Assembly (NCBI GenBank): GCA_963760375.1
Contig: CAVXCS010000007.1
Span: 310,001-374,000, forward strand
Length of the DNA stretch: 64,000 nucleotides
From: Pelagihabitans sp963760375
Lineage (GTDB): Bacteria; Bacteroidota; Bacteroidia; Flavobacteriales; Flavobacteriaceae
Reading direction: 5' to 3'
Position numbers and translations under genes: made by a program. The notes under the pieces were generated by a model. The model was not told the DNA's origin and made no database searches. It was given only the letters and a program-made list of their open reading frames with translations. This document shows, one piece after another, positions 56,234-64,000 of this stretch; within the stretch, counting starts at the first letter, position 1, and each line of letters starts with the position of its first letter.

Positions 56234-57316
56234 TTGATCGAAACAACTAAAAAAAAGGTCCTTTTTTTGGCGCATGACCAATTCGGTTACTCGACTACGA
56301 CCTTTAAACATTGCGAGTTTGCGCGAACCAAATACGATGTCACCTATATAGGTTGGGATTATGGTCTACCTAGATTAGAATTGCTTAACGTACGCGTGAA
56401 GTATATATCTAGAAATTCAAATCTTATAGCCAGAAACCTGAACTTGCTAAAAGCTTTCCATATTGAAATTGAAAATGGCTACGATATCGTTTTTGCCAAA
56501 TACCTCAGAGGTATCTCTTTAGTACGTTGGTTTAATCCATTGGCTAATTTTATTGTATACGTAGACACCCTGGGTGTCATGCGCAATAGCTTTAAAAGAT
56601 TTGTCTTCGACTTAGTGTTGAAGTTGGAACTATCCTTTTTTAAGCATAAAGCGCTTATCAGTGAAGGAGTCGGAAAAAGACTAGGTATTGAAAACTTTCA
56701 TATTCTCCCTTTGGGTGGAGAATGCTATTCTAATGATTTAAAATCTTTTGAGAACCTTTCTCTGCTTTATGTAGGTACCTTAGATAACAGAAATATCCTG
56801 GACTGTGTAAAGGGGTTTCATAACTATATTGAGAATTGTAAAAAAACAGAAATGGAAATATCCGCTCGTTTTACCATCGTAGGTGATTCTCCCTATCATG
56901 AATTGGAGGAAATAAGAGGGTATATACAAAGAAATAATTTAGAAGTTTATATACACTCCACAGGATATGTGCCTAGAAATGACCTAAGACCTTTTTTCGA
57001 AAAATGTAATATTGGGGTGTCTTATATACCCATCCGTTCGTATTACCAGTACCAGCCGCCTACGAAAACCTATGAATATTTAATCTCGGGCATGCCAACC
57101 ATAGCTACGGGTACTTATGAAAATAAAGCACTAGTGGGACCGGGAGCAGGAGTAGTGATTGACGACACACCAGAATCTTTTCAAAAGGGCATACTTAAGC
57201 TTACACAACAAAAGTTTGATAGTGAGGCCATAAGAAAAGAATACTCCCAGCATACATGGGAGAAAGTAGTTCAAAATCATTTTATTCCCTTAATCGAGAA
57301 ACACATAATGCAATAA
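56234..57316 (+). CDS. GT4-like glycosyltransferase
   Basis: 360 residues, probably a TTG start one base after the GT2 stop. GT-B fold: KKVLFLAHDQFGYSTTTFKH at the start, LLYVGTLDNRNILDCVKGFH in the middle, and CNIGVSYIPIRSYYQYQPPT with KTYEYLISGMPTIATGT at the donor site. Second sugar transferase of the locus. Weakly conserved group; acceptor unknown. Confidence 0.85.
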   Translation: MIETTKKKVLFLAHDQFGYSTTTFKHCEFARTKYDVTYIGWDYGLPRLELLNVRVKYISRNSNLIARNLNLLKAFHIEIENGYDIVFAKYLRGISLVRWFNPLANFIVYVDTLGVMRNSFKRFVFDLVLKLELSFFKHKALISEGVGKRLGIENFHILPLGGECYSNDLKSFENLSLLYVGTLDNRNILDCVKGFHNYIENCKKTEMEISARFTIVGDSPYHELEEIRGYIQRNNLEVYIHSTGYVPRNDLRPFFEKCNIGVSYIPIRSYYQYQPPTKTYEYLISGMPTIATGTYENKALVGPGAGVVIDDTPESFQKGILKLTQQKFDSEAIRKEYSQHTWEKVVQNHFIPLIEKHIMQ

Positions 57317-57322
57317 AAAAAG

Positions 57323-58208
57323 ATGAGGAATATTGGAGCAAATATTGTTGCTAAATGATTTATTGCTTGTGGACTGGTTGCTGAAGCAAAAAAAAAGGCA
57401 TTTAAGGGTGAGTTTATTTTATCTATTTATTTTCACGCTCCAAGTAAACCACTTTTTGAATTCTGTATAATGTGGTTAAAGAAAAATAGATTTTAATTTT
57501 TACTCAGCAAGATGTTCTTTAAACAGTGCATAAAGATAGGCCGTTTCCTAAAGGTGGAGTAGTTATTATTTCCGGTCCATAGAGGATGCCATGGCAAAGT
57601 AATAAGGAAAATGTGGTTGAAGTAGCCAATAGACACGAAATACCTGTTGCTATTTTTGTTTCTACCGGGCCGGTCGAAACTGGAACTTTTTGGTGGTCTT
57701 CTAATAGAAACCGCCCAAAATGGGGTTATCCAATTATTCTATTGAAGCCTTAAAAAAAATGCCCAATCATCAACGCGAAAGAATAGTGGACCAAGTAAAA
57801 ACCAAATTGCATCAAAAAAGAGAGGCTTTAACCATGTCAGAGGTCAAGGATATCGCAACCTCAAAATACGTGTCCATTGGCGGTCACACCGTATGGCATC
57901 CTATATTGATAAATTGTGATGATGAAGAAGCTTTAACAGAGCTTTCTCTTTCAAAAGAAAAATTGCAGCAATGGTTAAATATAGAAGTTAAGGGGTTTGC
58001 CTATCCAAATGGTGATTATGGACAACGGGAGATACGCTATCTCAAAGAAACTGGTTACGCCATGGCTTATACTACCGAGGCAAGTTATTTAACTAAAGAT
58101 AAGTTATATCGCTTATATGAGCTTCCCCGTTTTTGCGTGTTCGAAAATATCTCTGAAGCCGAAGCAATTTGCAGAATGCTAGGTGTTTGGCAGCGTTATA
58201 TTAATTAA
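57323..58208 (+). pseudogene. Decayed polysaccharide deacetylase (NodB-like)
   Basis: Read in pieces it matches a flavobacterial polysaccharide deacetylase: MRNIGANIVAK, stop (TGA 57356), then KGEFILSIYFHAPSKPLFEF, stop (TAA 57494), a shift near 57538, then GGVVII, stop (TAG 57580) where the TFDDG catalytic motif should be, then NKENVVEVANRHEIPVAIFV and FWWS. A further shift leads into the intact-looking end from 57720 (GLSNYSIEALKKMPNHQRER, YVSIGGHTVWHPIL with the His motif, and VKGFAYPNGDYG). Three stops and two shifts cannot be sequencing noise. The 162-residue frame from 57720 lacks the metal-binding Asp and should be inactive. Confidence 0.85.
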
Positions 58209-58817
58209 GTGCTGTAATAACATCAGGTGAATTACAGTTGGTTGTTACCCTGGATAAATGAAAATATAATGTGTAATCACCACTCAGATAAGACAATAAT
58301 TCCCTTATGACGGAATTTTTGTTAAGAAACAAATGGAACAATGCCAACAAAAAGGGTGGTTTTGATTAGAAGGTAGTCTAGATAGGCTGTACCGTAGAAT
58401 AAATATTTGAACTATGCTCGTAGAAGGTGCATACATTATAATCTTATTACTAATTGGAATTTTGATCTAATGCTTATCCGCTATGGTCTATCTAATTTTT
58501 TTTCGCTTGCTAATCCATCCTTGAAAGTCCAAAGTATGGACACCCCGTATGGCTCTCACAATATGATGCATGAATAATGAGGAATGTTAAAGAAAATATC
58601 GAAAATTATGGATTCTACTACAAATAACCATAATACCTTGAATAACAGTGGTTTAGGTTTTAAAAAAATATGAAGCCAAATTGATCAAAACTCCCTGTGG
58701 AATTCATGTAAAATCGTTCAACATAGGAAGGATAAATCTCAGGATTGAAAATATGTTAAGAATAAATTTATCAATTGATATTGAAAACAATACGTACATA
58801 GGTTAGATTAAATAGTA
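58209..58817. other. Gene-less, AT-rich stretch in the capsule locus
   Basis: 609 bp with many stops in all frames and no repeat module. It directly follows the deacetylase pseudogene and may be the residue of another lost gene, but I could not recognise one. Confidence 0.55.
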
Positions 58818-58823
58818 ATGATT

Positions 58824-59957
58824 ATGATTTTACATCTTGAAAGAAAATTTACAAGTCCTACAGAGACTTTTATAGTAAACCAAATTAACGCACTCCACAC
58901 TCTGGAACATTCCGTGTTTACTATAGAGCATCTCAATTTCTTAAGTGCGAATGCTACGATTTTATCCCCCCCCAGAGTGACGGCCATTTCGACAAAGCTG
59001 TTAAAAAGGGCCCATAAAAATTATTTTGATACTGAACTTGAAAAGATGGCGCCACAAATTATACATGGTCATTATATAACGGATTCCATCTTCTTCCATC
59101 CCATTACAAAAAACAGCAACATTCCTAAAATATGCTCCTGTTATGGCTATGATGTTTCGGTCATCCCAAGGAAATATGGCTTTTTGGCGAAATACTTCTA
59201 CAACAAAATATTCAAGGAGTACGACCTATTTTTAGCCATGACGAATGAAATGAAAAAGGACTTAATTGAAATTGGTTGTCCTGAAAGCAAAATAAAGGTC
59301 CATTATCATGGGATAAATACAAAACTATTTGAAGTAGAAAGAGATTACGATCTCAAAGAAGACACACTCAATCTACTTACTATTGCCAGTCTTTTACCCG
59401 TAAAAGGTCATATGAGTGTTCTCAGGGCATTAAGGCAGTTAAGCAAAAACATTCCCGATTTAAAAATAAAATACAATATTGTGGGTGAAGGGTTTCACCA
59501 AAGAGAAATGGAATACTTTATTAAGGAGAACGGAATTTCGGATTGTATAATCTTTCATGGTGCCGAAAAGCATGGTCCAAAATTCAAGGAGTTTTTAAAA
59601 CAGGCAGATATTTTTATTCATCCTAGTATAACAACAAAACAAAATGATAAAGAAGGTATTCCTGGGGCCATTGTGGAAGCCATGGCTAGCGGGCTTCCGG
59701 TAATTGCTACCTGGCACGGTGGTATTCCATCTGTAATAAGTGATGGAACAACTGGTTTTCTTGTAAAAGAAAACGATTTTGACCACATTGCAAATGAGAT
59801 TGTAATGTTATATAAAGATATGGAATTAAGAAAAACGATTGGCGAAAACGCCAAAAATTATGCACAGAAACATCTGGATTTGTTTGAAAAAGCCAAAGAT
59901 TTGGAAGAAATATATAATTCAGTTATCAGGAAGAAAGCGTCAATGTCTGTTTCTTAG
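58824..59957 (+). CDS. GT4-family glycosyltransferase
   Basis: 377 residues from the ATG at 58824 (an in-frame ATG lies 6 bp before). GT-B fold: FTSPTETFIVNQINALHTLE as in WcaL/AmsK-like enzymes, NLLTIASLLPVKGHMSVLRA, then HPSITTKQNDKEGIPGAIVE with AMASGLPVIATWHGGIPSVI (the EX7E region). Retaining sugar transferase for the repeat unit. 40 bp before asnB. Confidence 0.92.
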   Translation: MILHLERKFTSPTETFIVNQINALHTLEHSVFTIEHLNFLSANATILSPPRVTAISTKLLKRAHKNYFDTELEKMAPQIIHGHYITDSIFFHPITKNSNIPKICSCYGYDVSVIPRKYGFLAKYFYNKIFKEYDLFLAMTNEMKKDLIEIGCPESKIKVHYHGINTKLFEVERDYDLKEDTLNLLTIASLLPVKGHMSVLRALRQLSKNIPDLKIKYNIVGEGFHQREMEYFIKENGISDCIIFHGAEKHGPKFKEFLKQADIFIHPSITTKQNDKEGIPGAIVEAMASGLPVIATWHGGIPSVISDGTTGFLVKENDFDHIANEIVMLYKDMELRKTIGENAKNYAQKHLDLFEKAKDLEEIYNSVIRKKASMSVS

Positions 59958-60003
59958 GTATTCTGACTATTTATAACGATAACTCTATAAAAATCAAGTG
60001 ATT

Positions 60004-61839
60004 ATGTGTGGAATCCTAGGAAGTATCAATTTAGACTGTACTTCAGATTATTTAAACTTAATCCAACATCGTGGCCCCGACTCCTCAGGTTCTGAATACT
60101 TTGAACTTGGAGGACATAAAATTTCCATGTTTCACCGTCGGCTTTCAATTGTAGATTTAAGCCCAGCTGGCAGTCAGCCTATGGCGACTTTTGATAATAA
60201 TGCCTACATTATATTTAATGGTGAGATTTATAATCATCTAGATCTTAAAAAACAGTTACCACATGTGACTTTTAAAGGCCATTCGGATACGGAAACCATA
60301 GTCAATTATTTCAGAAAGTGTTCAATACTGGAAAATCTTACCAACCTGAACGGGATTTTTGCTTTTGCATATTTGGACGTAGAAAGAAAACAGCTGTATT
60401 TGGCGAGAGACCGTTTTGGTGTTAAGCCTTTGTATTACTACTTTGATGGAAACCAATTGCTATTTGCTTCTGAAGTAAGACCTATTAAGTCTTACATAAA
60501 AACAGAAATAAATAGAGGGGTTGCATTTACAACTCTAAGAATGCGTTATAGCCCTTCTCCATTAACCGTATATCAGGGCATAAAGAAAGTAGAACCTGGA
60601 CAAGTGCTTATTTTTGATCTTAGCGAAAAGGTTATTAAGTTAACTAAAGAATATTTTGTAACTAACAATCAGTTGGGCACTCGAAAAGATGACCAAAAAA
60701 AGCTTGTGAATATATATGGTGATCTTTTTGAAAATGCCGTTGAAAGGCAATTAATGGCGGATGTTGATATAGGAATATTACTAAGTGGGGGTGTTGACTC
60801 CGCCTTGGTCGCCGCAATTACACAAAAAAGAACCAATATAAAAATAAAGGGTTTTACAATAGGTTTTGAAGGTGATCATGAGGAGCTGGACGAGATTGGT
60901 TATGCTCGTGAAACAGCAGATTTACTTGGTCTTGATCATTACGAAAAACAAATAAATTTTTCTGACTTCTTAACCTCAATTAAACAAATAGTCCAAGTAG
61001 TGGAAGAACCAATAGCGACAACTTCTATTATCCCCATGTATTTTCTTTCGCAATTAGCTGCCTCTCACGTTAAAGTGGTTTTGAGTGGACAAGGTGCAGA
61101 TGAGCCTTTAGGTGGTTATAATAAGTATAGAGCTCTCCCTTATCTTGAGAAGGCTCGCTTGTTCAGAAATTTAGGTCCGGTTTTGGATAAATTTAATTTT
61201 TTATATAAAGACAAGGAGCATCTTAGAAGATTTTTTAAAGCAATTCAACCTAAAGACAAGGTTGATTCCTGGTTGGAATATAACGCAATCTCATCTTTAA
61301 CCGATGTCGTTAGCCTAATAAATCCCGAAGAAGTTACCCGAGGTTTAAATGAAATTCAACATAACCAATTGTTCATAAGTGATATTTGGAAAAATAGGAC
61401 TCCAAAAAATAGCGAATTAAAAGATTCATTTTTATTTTTTGATCTACGCACTTCACTGGCAGATGATCTTTTGATGTACACCGATAAAATAACCATGAAC
61501 TTTGGTCTTGAATGTAGGGTTCCCATACTAGACAATGAGCTAATCGCATTTATTGAATCATTAGACAGTAGGTATAAATACAATTCAAGGAAATCAAAAA
61601 TCATCCATAAAGCATTTGCTGAGGAATATTTGCCTTCATCCATTGTTAATAGAAAAAAATTGGGTTTTAAATCTCCTACTGAAAGCTGGTTTAGAAAAAA
61701 TATGGAGGAATTGGAAAGTGTCTTTATGGATAATCATGATTTTCAGACTTTATTTAACCTAAACAAAGTAAGGGAACTATTGAACCGGCATAAAAATGGG
61801 GAAAATCTGGAAAAACAAATATTCTTGTTGTCAGCTTAA
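60004..61839 (+). CDS. asnB: Asparagine synthase (glutamine-hydrolysing), AsnB type
   Basis: 611 residues. Start fixed at 60004, because the N-terminal nucleophile Cys must follow Met (MCGILGSINLD); the frame is open two codons more. Glutaminase domain to about 190, then synthetase domain with the PP-loop LLSGGVDSALVAA. In capsule loci such enzymes often amidate a uronic acid of the repeat unit instead of making asparagine; that is inference from position. Confidence 0.93.
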   Translation: MCGILGSINLDCTSDYLNLIQHRGPDSSGSEYFELGGHKISMFHRRLSIVDLSPAGSQPMATFDNNAYIIFNGEIYNHLDLKKQLPHVTFKGHSDTETIVNYFRKCSILENLTNLNGIFAFAYLDVERKQLYLARDRFGVKPLYYYFDGNQLLFASEVRPIKSYIKTEINRGVAFTTLRMRYSPSPLTVYQGIKKVEPGQVLIFDLSEKVIKLTKEYFVTNNQLGTRKDDQKKLVNIYGDLFENAVERQLMADVDIGILLSGGVDSALVAAITQKRTNIKIKGFTIGFEGDHEELDEIGYARETADLLGLDHYEKQINFSDFLTSIKQIVQVVEEPIATTSIIPMYFLSQLAASHVKVVLSGQGADEPLGGYNKYRALPYLEKARLFRNLGPVLDKFNFLYKDKEHLRRFFKAIQPKDKVDSWLEYNAISSLTDVVSLINPEEVTRGLNEIQHNQLFISDIWKNRTPKNSELKDSFLFFDLRTSLADDLLMYTDKITMNFGLECRVPILDNELIAFIESLDSRYKYNSRKSKIIHKAFAEEYLPSSIVNRKKLGFKSPTESWFRKNMEELESVFMDNHDFQTLFNLNKVRELLNRHKNGENLEKQIFLLSA

Positions 61840-61905
61840 ATTATTTAATGGAAGACTGTAAAGTAAATACCCTTAATCAATTTTAATTCAAACCATACCC
61901 TTATA

Positions 61906-62895
61906 ATGAAAATTTGGTTCGATATCTCTAATTCTCCTCATGTAAATATGTTTAATGACTTGATTCTGGATCTTGAAAATGATGGCCATACGGCGCTTAT
62001 TACAGCAAGACCTCTAGCCAATACCATAGAGCTCTTGACTCAAAGGGGGTTGAAACACACTATAGTAGGACAGCACTACGGGAAAAATTTTTACAAGAAA
62101 ATATTCGGGTATCCAATTCGTGTTCTGCAGCTTAGGAATTTTTTGAAAAATCATAAACCAGATCTAGCAGTTTCCCAAAGCTCCTTTCATTCACCGTTGA
62201 CTGCAAAACTACTCGGTATTCCATCAATTTACACCAACGATAATGAGCACGCCCTTGGTAATTTACCCGCGTTTTATTTTGCGACCCAGATTTTAATTCC
62301 GGAAACTATGGCTATTAAGAGTATTACCAGAAAGGGGATATCAAAAAAGAAAATAAAACAATACCCGGGTGTTAAGGAAGGTATATATCTTTGGAAAAAG
62401 GCAAGAAACTTAAATATTCGAAGAACCGCCGATACAAATGGAAATTTTAAAATCTATATTAGACCAGAGCCATTGACTGCACAATATTACAAAGGAAAAC
62501 GGAATTTTTTGGATGAAACTATTTGTGCACTTCAAGAAAAATACGATATCACCATGCTAGTTAGGGATAAGACACAGTTATTGCATTATAGACAAAAAAA
62601 ATTCACTCATTTAAACGTACCAGAAAAGCCTTTGGATTTTGATACAGTGGCCATTAACTGTCATTTGTTCATTGGAGCAGGGGGATCTATGACGCGTGAA
62701 CTGGCCATACTTGGTATCCCAACTATTTCTGTGTACCAAGATGATCTTCTTGAAGTGGACAAATACCTGATATCAAAAGGGGCCATGTATCATGAAGCCA
62801 ACCTTACGGTTGAAAAAGTAGAAAAATACCTCAGCATCACTATAAATGCAGAGCCCAATACCGAAATAATGAATAAGGGGGAAGAAGGCTTATGA
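61906..62895 (+). CDS. DUF354 family protein (GT-B-like)
   Basis: 329 residues starting MKIWFDISNSPHVNMFNDLI, the standard DUF354 beginning, with INCHLFIGAGGSMTRELAIL and GIPTISVYQDD in the C-terminal half, like UDP-GlcNAc 2-epimerase folds. It is usually found in surface-polysaccharide loci next to WecB, as here. Exact reaction unknown. Confidence 0.88.
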   Translation: MKIWFDISNSPHVNMFNDLILDLENDGHTALITARPLANTIELLTQRGLKHTIVGQHYGKNFYKKIFGYPIRVLQLRNFLKNHKPDLAVSQSSFHSPLTAKLLGIPSIYTNDNEHALGNLPAFYFATQILIPETMAIKSITRKGISKKKIKQYPGVKEGIYLWKKARNLNIRRTADTNGNFKIYIRPEPLTAQYYKGKRNFLDETICALQEKYDITMLVRDKTQLLHYRQKKFTHLNVPEKPLDFDTVAINCHLFIGAGGSMTRELAILGIPTISVYQDDLLEVDKYLISKGAMYHEANLTVEKVEKYLSITINAEPNTEIMNKGEEGL

Positions 62896-62993
62896 ATTCT
62901 TGAAAAGTGAAATCAATAAGTATGGTTAAAATAGCCCATCGTGCCTCATAAGGAATTAGATTAGTATAACTTGTTTAAAAAAATTAAATATTT

Positions 62994-64000
62994 ATGTTGT
63001 TGACCATTATTGCCGGAGCACGGCCAAACTTCATGAAGATTGCCCCAATTATTAGGGCCGTAAAATTGGCAATAGAAGCTAAAGTCAACATTAGATACCG
63101 GCTAGTGCACACAGGTCAGCATTACGACAAGAAAATGAGTGATGATTTCTTTGCCCAATTGGGAATTCCTGAGCCTGATTTGAACCTAGAAGCAGGTAGC
63201 GGTAGTCAGGCTGAGCAAACTGCCATGATTATGGTACGATTTGAGAAAGAACTGGAGCAAAACAGGCCTGATGTTGTGCTAGTGGTGGGTGATGTGACTT
63301 CCACAATGGCTTGCACCATTACCGCTAAAAAATTGGGGGTGGATGTTGTGCATGTGGAGGCCGGTATTCGTTCTGGCGATATGAGCATGCCGGAAGAAAT
63401 AAATAGAATGGTAACGGATTCAATATGTGATCATTTTTTTACCACCAGTGAAATTGCAAATGCAAACCTCCGTCGTGCAGGAATGGAGGAGGGAAGGATT
63501 CACTTTGTTGGCAACACAATGATTGATACGCTCTATCAAAACGAGGACAGGCTGCAGCAACCAGCAGTTTGGAAGGAAAACGGCCTTATAGAAGGGCAAT
63601 ATTTTCTAGTGACACTGCACCGTCCATCTAATGTGGATGATCCTGAAAATTTAAAGGAGTTGCTTGATGCGATATTGGAGCATTCCAAACCACACCACGT
63701 TTTGTTTCCGGTACACCCAAGAACCCGAAAGATAATGGAGAAATTGGGCTATGAGGACAACCGGTTAATACAGTTAGATCCCTTGCCTTATCTCGAGTTT
63801 ATCTATTTGGTGAAGTATACAAAATGTGTGATAACCGATTCAGGTGGCATTACTGAAGAAAGCACAGTATTGGGGATTCCTTGTATGACTTTGGGTATTT
63901 TACCGAACGACCAGAAACAATAACCATTGGCACCAACGAACTTGTGGGCACCAATCCGGCGGATATTCCCCACTATCTTGTGAAATTGAACCAAGGGAAC
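62994..64000 (+). CDS. wecB: UDP-N-acetylglucosamine 2-epimerase (WecB type), frameshifted near 63,895 and cut by window end
   Basis: The first frame (62994-63923) contains LLTIIAGARPNFMKIAPIIR, HTGQHYDKKMSDDFF, HVEAGIRSGDMSMPEEINR, LVTLHRPSNVD, and TDSGGITEESTVLGIPCMTL. After that the family expects the TLR..TERPETI segment. Here the frame instead gives GILPNDQKQ and a stop, while the -1 frame reads TERPETITIGTNELVGTNP on to the window end, so one base seems missing close to 63893. The protein makes UDP-ManNAc for the polysaccharide. Most catalytic residues are intact, but the C-terminal substrate loop would be lost. Confidence 0.9.

Noticed and set aside
58209..58817. Remnant acyltransferase or glycosyltransferase after the deacetylase pseudogene
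   Set aside because: Short suggestive peptides only, many stops in every frame; cannot be supported.

Overview
The window looks like the chromosome of a marine Flavobacteriaceae species (Bacteroidota). Signs are the DUF6090 membrane proteins, a LytS/LytTR two-component pair, Tat-exported sugar isomerase and oxidoreductase proteins, a GH67 alpha-glucuronidase, a Bacteroidota-type capsule locus (WcaJ-like transferase, Wza, Wzc autokinase), few Shine-Dalgarno sites, and GC-rich flavobacterial intergenic repeats. The genus cannot be fixed from the sequence. I found no rRNA, tRNA, CRISPR array, transposase or integrase.

Layout. 1-4.3 kb: the 3' part of kup, then a minus-strand operon of a threonine-synthase-like PLP enzyme, a DUF1611 protein and a dipeptide epimerase, which resembles the D-glutamate-catabolising DgcN/DgcA pair. 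4.5-15.7 kb: a Tat-exported sugar isomerase, two overlapping DUF6090 genes, an ankyrin protein, a frameshifted S9 peptidase, a frameshifted NTF2-like protein, a dicarboxylate symporter, a GT39 glycosyltransferase, a GIY-YIG nuclease bracketed by oppositely oriented palindromic repeats, and DoxX. 15.7-20.6 kb: a lipoprotein, then a GH67 alpha-glucuronidase with a TolB-like secreted protein (glucuronoxylan use). 21-24 kb: an NTF2-like protein, an acidic repeat protein and a LytS/LytTR pair. 24-31.7 kb: an M16 peptidase, a RimK/deacylase pair, small proteins and a DUF6090 protein fused to a carbohydrate-binding-like domain. 31.7-37 kb: a 13-residue-repeat protein, repeat DNA and an acyl-CoA carboxylase operon. 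37-47 kb: a cyclase-TPR protein, a Gfo/Idh plus DUF1080 pair, a lipoprotein and DUF808, separated by long mosaics of hairpin repeats. 47.7-64 kb: a visibly AT-richer capsule/exopolysaccharide locus running to the window edge, with a decayed polysaccharide deacetylase inside it.

Two themes stand out. First, intergenic DNA is filled with a modular family of hairpin elements (about 12 copies of a 20-24 bp palindrome plus larger modules here called A, B, C and D). The small palindrome shows a compensatory stem change, brackets a GIY-YIG nuclease gene, and encodes that protein's last residues. One large module has itself been interrupted by three further small palindromes. This is the best candidate for an undescribed mobile or REP-like system. 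Second, at least five genes carry a single-base indel that breaks an otherwise intact reading frame. This could be sequencing error or real decay; only the deacetylase is decayed beyond doubt.
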